Of a DNA stretch of 64,000 nucleotides, positions 1-9,068 are shown in pieces (the first letter of the stretch is position 1; every line of letters starts with the position of its first letter). Origin of the DNA: [Mycobacterium] vasticus. GTDB taxonomy: Bacteria; Actinomycetota; Actinomycetes; Mycobacteriales; Mycobacteriaceae. The translations under genes and the position numbers were made by a program. Location: assembly GCF_020181595.1 (NCBI RefSeq), contig NZ_CP084028.1:4156852-4220851 (forward strand), read 5' to 3'. The notes under the pieces are model-generated. The model searched no databases and had not been told where the DNA came from. It was given only the letters and a program-made list of their open reading frames with translations.

Positions 1-175
1 CGGTGCAGTTGGTCGCAATCACCCGGCGCGGGATCGGGAAGTCATCGGTGGCGTCGGCGGAGGCGACGGCGGGGAAGACGGCGGCGGCCATACCGGCGGC
101 TATTCCTGCTCGGAAGGCAACCGCAGCCCCTCGGCGAATCGTGCGGTGCTTACGCATGAATCCCACTTTAGCCAT
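1..175 (-). CDS. Secreted protein, N-terminal fragment (DUF5078-like)
   Basis: Only the first 58 or so codons are present; the gene runs off the left edge. Reading leftwards from ATG 175, the product begins with a basic stretch (MAKVGFMRKHR), then a hydrophobic Ala/Gly-rich segment and a likely signal-peptidase site after a VASA sequence near residue 40. The mature start (DATDDFPIPRRVI...) resembles small exported mycobacterial proteins of the DUF5078 type, which I recall but cannot check. An AAAGG-like ribosome site lies about 8 bases before the ATG. Function unknown. It is on the same strand as and downstream of mmpL, separated by about 165 bases, so co-transcription is possible. Confidence 0.6.
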   Translation of the reverse strand, partial: MAKVGFMRKHRTIRRGAAVAFRAGIAAGMAAAVFPAVASADATDDFPIPRRVIATNCT

Positions 176-341
176 TGCACCGGACCCTTTCACTCGATGT
201 CCCCGGGTCGGTCTGCTGACATCCAACCCAGCCCACTGAGCAGCAATGCTACATAACTTTAGCCGAGCTACCCAATTGGTCTGAGCTGCTGCGAGCATGG
301 AATCGCTCACAGTCGGGCGGCGATGTGGCAGACCCGGCGCC

Positions 342-3257
342 TCAGCTGCCCCGGTGGGCGAACTCCTGAGTCGCCGGTTCGGACGCGGCGGCCCGTGCCG
401 CGGCGGCCGCCTCACGATGCCGCTCGGCTTTGCCGCCGACGTGCGGCAGCACGTTGATCGGCCACCAGAACCAGCGGCCCAACAACGCGGCGATCGAGGG
501 CGTCATGAACGCCCGCACGATCAACGTGTCGAACAGCAGCCCCAGGCCGATGGTGGTGCCGATCTGCCCGATGATGCGCAGGTCGCTGACGGCCATCGAG
601 GTCATGGTCAGGGCGAACACCAGACCGGCGGCGGTCACCACTTTGCCGGTACCGCCCATCGCCCGGATGATGCCGGTGTTGAGCCCGGCGTGGATCTCCT
701 CTTTGAGCCGGGCGACCAACATCAGGTTGTAGTCCGACCCCACCGCCAGTAGCACGATCACCGACATCACCACCACCAGCCAGTGCAGCTGCATCCCGAT
801 CAGGTACTGCCACAACAACACCGACAGCCCGAAGGAGGCACCCAGCGACAGCGCGACGGTGCCGACGATCACCGCCGCGGCCACCAGCGCCCTGGTGATC
901 AGCAGCATGATGACGAAAATCAGGCACAGCGAGGAGATTCCGGCGATCAGCAGGTCGAACTGGGAGCCGTCGTGCATGTCCTTGAACAGCGCGGCGGTAC
1001 CGCCGAGGTAGATGGTGGCGTCCTCGAGCGGAGTTCCCTTGAGCGCCTCCTCCGCCGCGACCCGGATCTTGTCGATATGGGAGATCCCTTCCGCCGTAGC
1101 GGGATTGCCCCGGTGCGAGATCATCATCCGGACCGCCTTGCCGTCCGGTGAGATGAACATGTTCATCGCCCGCTTGAAGTCCGGGTTCTCGAACACCTCC
1201 GGCGGCAGGTAGAACGAGTCGTCGTTCTTGGACTCGTCGAACGCCTTGCCCATCGCCGTGGCGTTGCCGGCCATGTCGTCCATCTGCGAGAACAGTCCGG
1301 ACATCGTGCTGTGCATGGTCAGCATCATGGTCCGCATGGTCTCCATGGTGTCGATCATCGGCGGGAAGGTGGTCAGCATCTGCGGCATGAGTGCGTCCAT
1401 GTCGCCCATGTGCGCGATCATCTTGTCCATGCTCTGAGTCATCGGGTCGACGCTGTCGACCATGTCGAACGCCGAGCGCAGCGAGAAGCAGATCGGGATG
1501 TCGTAGCAGTGCGGTTCCCAGTAGAAGTAGCTGCGGATCGGTCGCCAGAAGTCCTCGAAGTCGGCCATGTGGTCGCGGATGTCGTAGATCTGGCCCTGCA
1601 GGACGTTCATGTCGGCCACCATCTCGTGGGTGGTGCCGGCCAGTTGGCCCATGTAGCCGAGCATTTGGCGCATGGTGGCGATCGTCTGTTCCATCGCCTC
1701 GGCCTGGGTGAGCATGTCGTCCATGCGCTTCTTCTGGAACTGCAGGCTCTGCATCTGGCCGGCGTTCTGCATGCTGATCTGGAACGGAATCGACGTGTGC
1801 TCCAACGGTGTTCCCTGCGGGCGGGTGATCGCCTGCACCCGGGAGATCCCGACGACCTTGAACACCGCTTTGGCCAGCTTGTCGATGACCAGGAAGTCCG
1901 ACGGATTGCGCAGGTCGTGATCGGACTCGATCATCAGCACCTCCGGCATCATCCGCGACTGCGAGAAGTGCCGGTCCGCCGCGGCGAAGCCCTCGTTGGC
2001 CGGAATGTCGGTGGGAATGTACTTGCGGTCGTCGTAGGCGGGCGCATAACCCGGCAGCGCCAGCAGTCCGACGGCCGCAATGATCAGTGAGGCAACCAGA
2101 ATCGGGCCCGGCCAGCGGACGATCGCGGTCGCCAGCTGGCGCCAGCCGCGGGTGCTCATCTTGCGCTTGGGCTCGAACAGGCCGAACCTACTGCCCACGG
2201 TGATGATCGCCGGGCCCAGGGTCAGCGCCGCGGCGACCGAGACGAGCATTCCTGCCGCACAAGGGATGCCCAGGGTGATGAAGTAGGGCATCCGGGTGAA
2301 GTGCAGGCAGAACAGCGCGCCCGCGATGGTCAGCCCGGAGCCCAGGATGACGTGCGCGACGCCGTTAAAGGCCGTGTAGTAGGCGGTTTCTCGGTCTTCT
2401 CCGTTGGAACGCGCCTCGTGATAGCGGCCGATCAGGAAGATCGCGTAGTCGGTGCCGGCGGCGATCGACAGTGAGACCAGCAGGTTGACGGCGAACGTCG
2501 TCAACCCGACCAGGTGGTGGTAGCCCAGGAACGCCACCACGCCGCGTGCGGCGTTCAGTTCCAGGTAGACCATGGTCAGCAGCAGAACCACCGTGGTGAT
2601 CGACCGGTAGACGGCCAGCAGCATGGTGAGGATGACCACAATGGTGACGGCCATCATCTTCAGCATGGACTTGTCGCCGGCGTGGTTCATGTCCTTGGCC
2701 AGCGCGGCGGTGCCGGTGACGTAGACGGTCAGCCCGGGCGGTTTCTGAATCGAGTCCACCGTTTGGCGGACGGATTCGATGGATTCGTTGGCCGCGGCCT
2801 GGCCGATGTTGCCGACCAGGTTCAGCTGCACGTAAGTCGCTCTGCCGTCGGCACTTTGAGCGCCGACCGCGGTCAGCGGGTCGCCCCAGAAGTCCTGGAC
2901 GTGTTGTACGTGAGCTGTGTCGGCCTTGAACTTGGTGACCAGCTCGGCGTAGTACTCGTGCTCGGCGTCACCGAGTTCGTGATCGGCTTCCAGCACGATC
3001 ATCGCGGTGCTGTCGGAGTCAGACTCCTTGAACACCTTGCCCATCCGGGTCATGGCCACCATGGCGGGTGCGTCGGTGGGACTGGCCGAGACGGCGTTCT
3101 CCTGGCCGATCTGCTCCAGCGTCGGCAGCAGCGTGGTCAATGCCACGATCAGCGCGAGCCACGCCAGGATGATCGGTACCGACAGCCGGCGAATGGTCCG
3201 CGCGATGAACGTCCGCTCAGGAGGCCCGCCGGCGACTTTGTGTTTGGACGGACTCAT
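342..3257 (-). CDS. mmpL: MmpL-family RND lipid/siderophore exporter
   Basis: A 971-residue inner-membrane transporter of the mycobacterial RND superfamily, which exports lipids or siderophores with proton-motive force. Two transmembrane blocks each carry the Asp-Tyr pair of the proton relay: GTDYAIF (D270/Y271) and GSDYNLM (D842/Y843). Between them lies a long Met-rich, coiled-coil periplasmic insert (about residues 500-690) with two cysteines in HCYDIPIC, as in the MmpL4/MmpL5 branch and unlike MmpL3. The start ATG overlaps the stop of mmpS by four bases, so the two are translationally coupled. A tetR gene is divergent, an arrangement like mmpS4-mmpL4/Rv0452. The substrate cannot be read from sequence; siderophore or drug efflux is the family-based guess. 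Confidence 0.93.
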   Translation of the reverse strand: MSPSKHKVAGGPPERTFIARTIRRLSVPIILAWLALIVALTTLLPTLEQIGQENAVSASPTDAPAMVAMTRMGKVFKESDSDSTAMIVLEADHELGDAEHEYYAELVTKFKADTAHVQHVQDFWGDPLTAVGAQSADGRATYVQLNLVGNIGQAAANESIESVRQTVDSIQKPPGLTVYVTGTAALAKDMNHAGDKSMLKMMAVTIVVILTMLLAVYRSITTVVLLLTMVYLELNAARGVVAFLGYHHLVGLTTFAVNLLVSLSIAAGTDYAIFLIGRYHEARSNGEDRETAYYTAFNGVAHVILGSGLTIAGALFCLHFTRMPYFITLGIPCAAGMLVSVAAALTLGPAIITVGSRFGLFEPKRKMSTRGWRQLATAIVRWPGPILVASLIIAAVGLLALPGYAPAYDDRKYIPTDIPANEGFAAADRHFSQSRMMPEVLMIESDHDLRNPSDFLVIDKLAKAVFKVVGISRVQAITRPQGTPLEHTSIPFQISMQNAGQMQSLQFQKKRMDDMLTQAEAMEQTIATMRQMLGYMGQLAGTTHEMVADMNVLQGQIYDIRDHMADFEDFWRPIRSYFYWEPHCYDIPICFSLRSAFDMVDSVDPMTQSMDKMIAHMGDMDALMPQMLTTFPPMIDTMETMRTMMLTMHSTMSGLFSQMDDMAGNATAMGKAFDESKNDDSFYLPPEVFENPDFKRAMNMFISPDGKAVRMMISHRGNPATAEGISHIDKIRVAAEEALKGTPLEDATIYLGGTAALFKDMHDGSQFDLLIAGISSLCLIFVIMLLITRALVAAAVIVGTVALSLGASFGLSVLLWQYLIGMQLHWLVVVMSVIVLLAVGSDYNLMLVARLKEEIHAGLNTGIIRAMGGTGKVVTAAGLVFALTMTSMAVSDLRIIGQIGTTIGLGLLFDTLIVRAFMTPSIAALLGRWFWWPINVLPHVGGKAERHREAAAAARAAASEPATQEFAHRGS

Positions 3258-3700
3258 GCCGCCTTCAGCAGGCAGAACGTGTAAGCGTTCACCTCGTTGG
3301 AGATGCGTTCGGACTTGACCTCGCCGTCCACGATGATCCGGCAGCCGATGCTGTTGCTGTCACCTTGGGCCATGATGCTGCCCACCACGGCCGGCAGGGT
3401 GGTGACGATCTCCAGCTGCCAGGGCAGGGTGGCGTTCTCCACGCGCTGCGGTTCGGAGTTGACGTCGAAGTAGCTGATGTCGGCGACGGTTCCGGGCGGG
3501 CCGAAGATCTCATACGTCATCCGCTTGGGGTTGAACGGCTTGGTCTCGTCGAACTGGCCGTCGGAGTAGGAGGGGCGCTTCTCGGCTCCGAACAGGCCGT
3601 GGATGCGTGTCACCGTGAAGCCGGCGACGCCGACCACTGCCAGTATCACGACGGGTATCCACACCCGGCTCAGCACCTTGAAAATCGGAGTCCCCTTCAC
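3254..3700 (-). CDS. mmpS: MmpS-family periplasmic partner of MmpL
   Basis: A 148-residue protein with one N-terminal membrane anchor (about residues 10-30, [16 protein letters not shown]) and a periplasmic beta-rich domain typical of MmpS4/MmpS5, including two cysteines (IGCRI and the C-terminal TFCLL). MmpS proteins work with the cognate MmpL in export. Start is GTG 3700, preceded by an AAGGTG-like ribosome site. It is the first gene of the mmpS-mmpL operon, whose promoter must lie in the 100 bases shared with the divergent tetR, where two perfect palindromes sit. Confidence 0.92.
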   Translation of the reverse strand: MKGTPIFKVLSRVWIPVVILAVVGVAGFTVTRIHGLFGAEKRPSYSDGQFDETKPFNPKRMTYEIFGPPGTVADISYFDVNSEPQRVENATLPWQLEIVTTLPAVVGSIMAQGDSNSIGCRIIVDGEVKSERISNEVNAYTFCLLKAA

Positions 3701-3733
3701 CTCGCACCTTTGGGTACCCTAACCCAAGTTCCA

Positions 3734-3749
3734 CGTGCGTAAACGCACG
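3734..3749. promoter_or_regulatory. Palindromic operator 1, mmpS/tetR intergenic
   Basis: Perfect 16-base palindrome CGTGCGTAAACGCACG (7-base arms, AA centre), 34 bases upstream of the mmpS start. It shares its half-site (GTGCGT/ACGCAC) with the second palindrome at 3775-3793, which points to one regulator, most simply the adjacent TetR protein. Confidence 0.75.
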
Positions 3750-3774
3750 CTACAGCACTCCCGACCGCGGTCGC

Positions 3775-3793
3775 AACGCACAATATGTGCGTT
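3775..3793. promoter_or_regulatory. Palindromic operator 2, overlapping the tetR -10
   Basis: Perfect inverted repeat AACGCACAATATGTGCGTT (7-base arms, 5-base centre). Its last base overlaps a TATCCT hexamer (3793-3798) lying six bases before GTG 3805. Binding here would block the tetR promoter, so autoregulation is the natural reading. Confidence 0.75.
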
Positions 3794-3804
3794 ATCCTCC
3801 ACCT

Positions 3805-4470
3805 GTGCGTCCGACCACCTTCCAGCGCGCCCGCAGCGACGAGAAGAAGCGCCAGCGGGCCGAAGCCTTGATGGAAGCGGCTCGCTCGGTGGCCCTGGAG
3901 GCCGGTGTGGCATCGGTCACGTTGACCAAAGTCGCCGGTCGGGCCGGCGTGCACTACTCGGCGGTGCGGCGCTATTTCAGCTCGCACAAGGAGGTGCTGC
4001 TGCGGCTGGCCGCGGAGAGCTGGCAGCGCTGGTCGGACACGGTCTGCGCGGCGCTGAGCGAGCCCGGGCCGATGTCACCGGAGCGGGTGGCCGCCACGCT
4101 GACCGCCGGACTGGCCGCCGATCCGCTGTTCTGCGACATGCTGGCCAACCTGCACCTGCACTTGGAGCACGAGGTGGACGCCGGCCGGGTGATCGAGGTG
4201 CGTCGCGACAGCACCGCGGCGGGACTGGCCATCGCCGACGCGGTCGAGCGGGCCCTGCCCGGACTGGGCAAAGAGGGGGCGCTGGACCTGCTGCTGGCCT
4301 CCTATTCGCTGGCCGCGCCACTGTGGCAGATCTCGCATCCCTCGCCCGACCTCACCGACGCCTATGCCATGGAGTCGCAGGTGCCGCCGGACTGGAATCT
4401 GGACTTCACCACAGCCCTGACTCGGCTGCTGACCGCCACCTGCGTCGGGCTGCTGGCGCGATCAGTCTGA
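3805..4470 (+). CDS. TetR-family transcriptional regulator
   Basis: A one-domain repressor of about 221 residues. The N-terminal helix-turn-helix reads through VALEAGVASVTLTKVAGRAG and VHYSAVRRYFSSHKEVLL, the usual TetR pattern in which the recognition helix ends in Y/F-x-x-F. The C-terminal ligand-binding half is divergent. GTG 3805 is preferred over the in-frame GTG 3787 because a TATCCT -10-like hexamer ends six bases before it, as expected for a leaderless mRNA, and because 3787 lies inside the palindrome. It is divergent from mmpS-mmpL and probably represses it. Its stop overlaps the end of the convergent Prim-PolC gene by nine bases. Confidence 0.9.
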   Translation: MRPTTFQRARSDEKKRQRAEALMEAARSVALEAGVASVTLTKVAGRAGVHYSAVRRYFSSHKEVLLRLAAESWQRWSDTVCAALSEPGPMSPERVAATLTAGLAADPLFCDMLANLHLHLEHEVDAGRVIEVRRDSTAAGLAIADAVERALPGLGKEGALDLLLASYSLAAPLWQISHPSPDLTDAYAMESQVPPDWNLDFTTALTRLLTATCVGLLARSV

Positions 4471-5490
4471 CTTCTCCCGGCTGGGCTGCACCCGCTTGGG
4501 CTCGCCGGGCATCTTCGGATAATTCGGCGGGTAGGGCATGTCCCCCAGGCCGCGGGCCTCATCGGCGGCCACCAGCTCCAACAGTGGTCGCAGCGACTGC
4601 CTGCGGTCGCCGATGGTGCGCCAGGGATCACCGCGACGGGCGATCAGGTCGGGAACGGTGCTGATGGTGAAGTCGTCGGGGCCCACCGAACCGGCCAGCT
4701 CCTCCCAGGTCAGCGGTGTCGAGACGGTCGCGATCGGGGTGGCCCGCACCGAATACGCCGACGCCATGGTGCGGTCGCGGGCGTTCTGGTTGAAGTCGAC
4801 GAAGATCCGCCGTCCCCGCTGCTCCTTCCACCACGCCGAGGTGACCGTGTCCGGTGCGCGCCGTTCGATCTCACGGGCCAGCGCGATCCCGGCCCGGCGC
4901 ACTTCGATGAAGTCCCAGTCGGTGGCGATCCGCAGGTAGATGTGCAGGCCGCGGCCACCGGAGGTTTTGACGTAGCCGAGCAGGCCGAGCTCGTCGAGCA
5001 GCGGGCGCACCACGTCGCACGCGACCGCGCGGGCCTCGTCGAAGCCGGTGCCGGGCTGCGGGTCCAGGTCGATGCGCAGCTCGTCGGGGTGGTCGGTGTC
5101 GCCGCAGCGCACCGGCCAGGGGTGAAAGGTGACGGTGCTCATCTGCACGGCCCACAGCACGTCGGCGGGCCGGACCACCTTGAGGACGTCGGCGCTGCGC
5201 CCGGACGGGAACGTCACCCGGCAGCTCTCCAGGTCGTCCGGGTGCCCCTTGGGCAGCCGCTTGGAGTAGACCTCGGTGCCTTCGATGCCGTCGGGGAAGC
5301 GCTGCAGGTGGGTGGGCCGATCCCGCAGCGCCTGCAGCAGCGGCCCGTCGGCCGGATCGGTGACGGCCAGGTAGTAGTCGGCCAGCGCCCGTTTGGTGCC
5401 GGCCGCGCCCAGCCGGGGGAAGTAGACCTTGTCGCCGCTGGTGAATCGGACGGCCGCGCCGTGGACGTCGAGTTCTTCGGGGCCGGCCAC
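4462..5490 (-). CDS. Prim-PolC, LigD-type primase-polymerase
   Basis: A 342-residue stand-alone archaeo-eukaryotic primase-superfamily polymerase, equivalent by content and position to Rv3730c. The catalytic metal ligands are visible as DLDP (D141, D143) and a third Asp in IFVDFNQN (D232). The nucleotide-binding SGGRGLHIY motif is at 177-185. In mycobacteria this enzyme fills short gaps with ribonucleotides and cooperates with LigC in excision repair. The GTG start lies three bases after the ligC stop, so both sit in one operon with the upstream hydrolase. The upstream ligC frame is broken, so the pair may no longer work together unless the break is an assembly error. Confidence 0.9.
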   Translation of the reverse strand: MAGPEELDVHGAAVRFTSGDKVYFPRLGAAGTKRALADYYLAVTDPADGPLLQALRDRPTHLQRFPDGIEGTEVYSKRLPKGHPDDLESCRVTFPSGRSADVLKVVRPADVLWAVQMSTVTFHPWPVRCGDTDHPDELRIDLDPQPGTGFDEARAVACDVVRPLLDELGLLGYVKTSGGRGLHIYLRIATDWDFIEVRRAGIALAREIERRAPDTVTSAWWKEQRGRRIFVDFNQNARDRTMASAYSVRATPIATVSTPLTWEELAGSVGPDDFTISTVPDLIARRGDPWRTIGDRRQSLRPLLELVAADEARGLGDMPYPPNYPKMPGEPKRVQPSREKSD

Positions 5491-5493
5491 TCC

Positions 5494-6532
5494 TCATGCC
5501 TCCAGCACGTCGGCGAGGTCGTAGTTCAGCGGGATGTCGAGCTGGTCGAAGGTGCAGCTGGTCGGATCACGGTCGGGACGCCAGCGCAGCAGCTTCACGG
5601 TGTGCCGGAACCGGCTGCCCTCCATCTGGTCATAGGCGACCTCCGCGACGCGCTCGGGCCGGATCGGCACCCACTGTTTGTCGGCCTTGTCGGGCCCCGT
5701 GTTCCACCGGCTCGGCTCACCCTCGCGGACGTCACCGAGGCGCAGCGGTTCCAGCTGGGCCAGCAGGGTTAGCCGGTCGGCATCGGTGAATGCCGACGAC
5801 CCGCCGACCATCACCAACTCACCGTCGGGGGTGTACAGGCCCAGCAGTAGCGAGCCGATACCGTTGCCGCTCTTGTGAATCCGGTAGCCCATCACCACGC
5901 AGTCGGCGTCACGTTGGTGTTTGACCTTGACCATGTCGCGTTTGCCGGGCAGATACGGCCCGTCGGTGCGCTTGGCGACGACGCCGTCGAGTCCGGCCCC
6001 CTCGAACGTGGTGAGCCAGCGGGTGGCCTGCTCGGGGTCGGCGGTGGCGCGGGTGACGTGGCAACTGCCGCCGCCGATGACCAGCTCGGCGAGCGCCTGC
6101 CGGCGCACCCGGAACGGCTCGTCGAGCAGCGCGGCCGAACCGGTGGCCAGTGCGTCGAATCCGATGAAGTGCGCCGGGGTCTGCTCGGCCAGCAGCGCGA
6201 CCCGGCTCGCCGCGGGATGAATCCGCTGGCTCAGCGACTCCCAGTCCAGTCGGGTCCGCCCGCCGATCTGGCGCGGCAACCACCACCTCACCGTCGAGCA
6301 CGCAGCGCGGGGCGGTCTCGGCGCGCAGTGCGGCCAGCAGCTCCGGGAAGTAGCGGCCCAGCGGTTTTCCGGTGCGCGACTGCAGCAGCACGTCGTCGCC
6401 GTCGCGGAACACGATGGCGCGAAAGCCGTCCCACTTGGGCTCATAGGACCAATCCCCGCTCGGAACCTTGGCCGCGGCCTTGGCGAGCATCGGATCCACC
6501 GGCGGGGCCACGGGCAGATCCATGGTGTCCAT
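5494..6532 (-). pseudogene. ligC: ATP-dependent DNA ligase LigC, frameshifted
   Basis: The N-terminal part starts at ATG 6532 and carries the adenylation motif KWDGFR (K33) and the DGE motif (80-82). It then goes out of frame between about 6285 and 6255. The rest continues in the next frame from GGRTRLDWESL through DGVVAKR and the MVKVK motif to a stop at 5494. Joined across the break the protein is about 345 residues, normal for a LigC with ligase and OB-fold domains. LigC seals nicks in repair alongside Prim-PolC, encoded directly downstream. The break is a net one-base indel in a GC-rich stretch with no long homopolymer. It could be a true mutation or a sequence error; all motifs on both sides are intact, which favours a recent event or an error. 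Confidence 0.85.
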
Positions 6533-6547
6533 GATGGCCGCTGCGGC

Positions 6548-7453
6548 TCAGTGGCGCAGGAACTCCAGCACGTGGCGGGCCAACTCCTCGCCGGCGTCCT
6601 CCTGCAGGAAGTGGCCGGCGTCGTGGATCACCGGGTGGGCGCGGCCGCGGGCGCCCCGCATCTCGCGCTGGAAGATCGGCGCCATGGCCCCGGTGAACGG
6701 ATCATTGTCGCTGAACGCCACCAGCATCGGGATCTCCGAGGCGCACAGTGCGGCCCACGCCGCCCGGTTGGCCGCCGCGGAGACGTCGTCGGGGGTGGTG
6801 GGGATCAGCGACGGCATGGTCCGCGGTCCGACGCAGTAGCTGTCGTCGGGGAACGGCGCGTCGTAGCCCGCGCGCACCGCATCGCTCATCGGCTGGCGGC
6901 ACGCGGCCTGCACGCCCCAGCCGATTTCGAGCGTCGGCGCAGTCTCGATCGTCTCGCGGAAACGCCACCAGACCTTCGGCATCGGGACATCACCGGTGGG
7001 CAGCCCGGTGTTGGCCACCACCACCCGGGCGAAGCGGTCGGGGTTCTCGGTCAGCATCCGCAGCCCGATCAGGCCACCCCAGTCCTGGCAGACCAGCGTC
7101 ACACCCTGCAGGTCGAGGACGTCGAACGCCAGTGCCCGCATCCACTCCACGTGCCGGGCGTAGGTGTGGTCGGCCGCGCGGGTCGGCTTGTCCGAGCGCC
7201 CGAACCCGACCAGGTCCGGGCAGATCACCCGGTAGCCGGCCTCGCCCAGGATCGGCATCATCTTGCGGTACAGAAACGACCACGAGGGCTCGCCGTGCAG
7301 CATCAGGATGGGCTCACCGTCGTCTGGACCGTCCTGTACCCAGGCCACCCGCAGCGTCCCGCCGTCGTCGTCACTCAGATCGCAATACTGCGGCGGGTAA
7401 CCGAAATCCGGGAGCGCGGTGAACCTGTCCTCGGGGGTGCGCACAGTCTGCAT
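6548..7453 (-). CDS. Haloalkane dehalogenase-like alpha/beta hydrolase
   Basis: About 301 residues of alpha/beta-hydrolase fold. The oxyanion segment HGEPSWSFLYRKM begins at residue 53 and the nucleophile lies in VCQDWGG (D124, followed by the halide-stabilising W125). The acid is in FSDNDPFTG and the catalytic His in IHDAGHFLQED. This set is that of haloalkane dehalogenases such as DhlA-type enzymes and Rv2296. The reaction would be hydrolysis of haloalkanes to alcohols, though the natural substrate is unknown. ATG 7453 is chosen over an upstream in-frame TTG because the conserved domain begins right after it. It is first in an operon with ligC and Prim-PolC and is divergent from the small protein at 7518. 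Confidence 0.88.
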   Translation of the reverse strand: MQTVRTPEDRFTALPDFGYPPQYCDLSDDDGGTLRVAWVQDGPDDGEPILMLHGEPSWSFLYRKMMPILGEAGYRVICPDLVGFGRSDKPTRAADHTYARHVEWMRALAFDVLDLQGVTLVCQDWGGLIGLRMLTENPDRFARVVVANTGLPTGDVPMPKVWWRFRETIETAPTLEIGWGVQAACRQPMSDAVRAGYDAPFPDDSYCVGPRTMPSLIPTTPDDVSAAANRAAWAALCASEIPMLVAFSDNDPFTGAMAPIFQREMRGARGRAHPVIHDAGHFLQEDAGEELARHVLEFLRH

Positions 7454-7517
7454 GCCGCGACGATACCCAGCCGGATAGGCTGGTTTCCGCGTTTGCAACA
7501 GTTGAAAGGAACCTCCG

Positions 7518-7658
7518 ATGTGCTACCCCGTGCCCTGTCGGATCTGCGGCAAGACCACCTGGGACGGCTGCGGTGACCACATCGCCGAGGTGAAGGCGTC
7601 GGTGCCGCCGGAGCAGTGGTGCCCCGGCCACCCGGAGTCGCAGCGCCGGCCGCACTAG
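7518..7658 (+). CDS. 46-residue Cys-rich small protein
   Basis: A short gene with an excellent ribosome site (GAAAGGA, seven bases before ATG 7518). The product begins MCYPVPCRICGKTTWDGCGD and continues to a WCPGHPE segment, giving a C-x2-C, C and C-x2-H spacing that looks like a small zinc ribbon. Proteins starting MCYPVxCxxCGKTTWxGCGxH are common in actinobacteria and are annotated as hypothetical; I recognise the pattern from memory. The stop overlaps the stop of the convergent acyltransferase gene (shared CTAG at 7655-7658). Function unknown. Confidence 0.8.
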   Translation: MCYPVPCRICGKTTWDGCGDHIAEVKASVPPEQWCPGHPESQRRPH

Positions 7659-9019
7659 ACGCCGACGGCGCGTTCCAACTCCTCCAGCGAGGTGTCGAGG
7701 TGGCCGAGTAGCCGCTGCAGGTGCGGCACCGAACGCCGGCAGCCCACCAGCCCGAAGTCGAGGTTGCCGGCATTGCTGACAACGGTCATGTTCAGCGCCT
7801 GCCCGTCGAGGGCGATCGACAGCGGATAGTTGCCGTCCAGGCGGGCACCGCGCCAGTACATCGGCTCGGCCGGACCGGGCACGTTGGAGATGACGATGTT
7901 GAATGGCGGGCGGGCCGCGGAGACGAACCCGGGGACGGCCGACAGGGCCAGCGGCGACATGTTGACCGCCGACAGGGCCAGCGCCTGAGCGCGCGGCAGC
8001 TCGGCGAACACCTTCTTGTTGCGGCACATCGACTCGCTGATGGTCGCCAGCCGCTGCGCGGGGTCGGCCAGGTCGGTGGCCAGGTTGCACAAGATGGTGC
8101 CGACCATGTTGCCGCCGGCGTCGGCGTCGGCCTCGGTGCGCAGGCTCACCGGGACCATCGACACCAGCGGTGTGTCCGGCAGTGCGTTCTGCTCGTCGAG
8201 GTAGGCGCGAAGCGCCCCGGAGCACATGGCGAGTACGACGTCGTTGACGGTCACCCCGGCGGCACGCTTGATCGCTACGATGCGTTCCACCGGCCAGGAC
8301 TGCGCCGCGCACCGGCGGGCCCCACCGATCTTGACGTTGAACATGGTGCGCGGCGCCTCGAACGGCAGGGTCAGCTGCTGCTCCAGCAGCGCCGAGCGTA
8401 CTAGCTTGATCGTCGACGGACCTAGCGCCGCAAGGCCTTTCACCACTCCGGTCAGCTGACTCAACGGCGACGGAGACTCGGTGGGCGGCCGTGTGCGCGC
8501 CGGCAGCGACCACGGGGCGCGCAGTTCGGCCTCGCGCGGATCAGTCGACAGCGCACGGCCCAGAAGTCGCAGCAGCGAGACGCCGTCGACCAGGGCGTGA
8601 TGGATCTTGACGTACACCGCGAACCGGCCGTCGGCCAGGCCCTCCACCAGGTGTGCCTCCCACAGCGGACGGTGCCGGTCGAGCAGGCTGCCGTGCAGCA
8701 GCGAGGTCAGCTCCAACAGGTCGCGCACCCGGCCCGGCACCGGCAGCGCCGAACGCCGCAGGTGGTACTCCATCTCGATGTCGGCTTCGTTGTCGAAGGC
8801 CCAGCCCACGTTGGCGATCCCGCCGAGCAGGGTCGCGGGACGCTTACGGAAGGCCGGCTGCAGATCCCCGGCAGTCAGCAACTCGTGGTAGATCTCGCCG
8901 ACGAACTCACGCCCGGCACCCTCGGGCGGCTCGAACAGCATCAGGCCGCCGACGTGCATGGGATGTTCCCGCGTTTCGCCCAGCAGGAAGACCGAATCGA
9001 GCAGTGAGATGAGCTCCAT
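7655..9019 (-). CDS. WS/DGAT wax ester synthase/diacylglycerol acyltransferase
   Basis: A 454-residue acyltransferase of the bifunctional wax-ester/triacylglycerol synthase family. It has the catalytic HHxxxDG motif as HHALVDG (H140-G146), the N-terminal MHVGGL segment, and the C-terminal SNVPGP-type motif (NIVISNVPGPAEP). It transfers acyl groups from acyl-CoA to diacylglycerol or alcohols to make storage lipid at the membrane face. Its position near Prim-PolC/LigC matches M. tuberculosis tgs2 (Rv3734c), so it is probably the tgs2 counterpart. ATG 9019 directly precedes the conserved start MELISLLDSVFL. It is divergent from ami1. Confidence 0.93.
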   Translation of the reverse strand: MELISLLDSVFLLGETREHPMHVGGLMLFEPPEGAGREFVGEIYHELLTAGDLQPAFRKRPATLLGGIANVGWAFDNEADIEMEYHLRRSALPVPGRVRDLLELTSLLHGSLLDRHRPLWEAHLVEGLADGRFAVYVKIHHALVDGVSLLRLLGRALSTDPREAELRAPWSLPARTRPPTESPSPLSQLTGVVKGLAALGPSTIKLVRSALLEQQLTLPFEAPRTMFNVKIGGARRCAAQSWPVERIVAIKRAAGVTVNDVVLAMCSGALRAYLDEQNALPDTPLVSMVPVSLRTEADADAGGNMVGTILCNLATDLADPAQRLATISESMCRNKKVFAELPRAQALALSAVNMSPLALSAVPGFVSAARPPFNIVISNVPGPAEPMYWRGARLDGNYPLSIALDGQALNMTVVSNAGNLDFGLVGCRRSVPHLQRLLGHLDTSLEELERAVGV

Positions 9020-9056
9020 CGGTCTATTAGACCCCGGCGGGCAAGGCCGTGGTTGC

Positions 9057-9062
9057 TAGTCT
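9057..9062 (+). promoter_or_regulatory. -10 hexamer of ami1, leaderless
   Basis: TAGTCT (TANNNT consensus) ends six bases before GTG 9069, placing the transcription start on or next to the start codon. Confidence 0.5.
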
Positions 9063-9068
9063 TTTGCA

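Noticed and set aside
7454..7498. N-terminal extension of the haloalkane dehalogenase from a TTG
   Set aside because: The extra residues are unlike the family and the conserved start follows ATG 7453.
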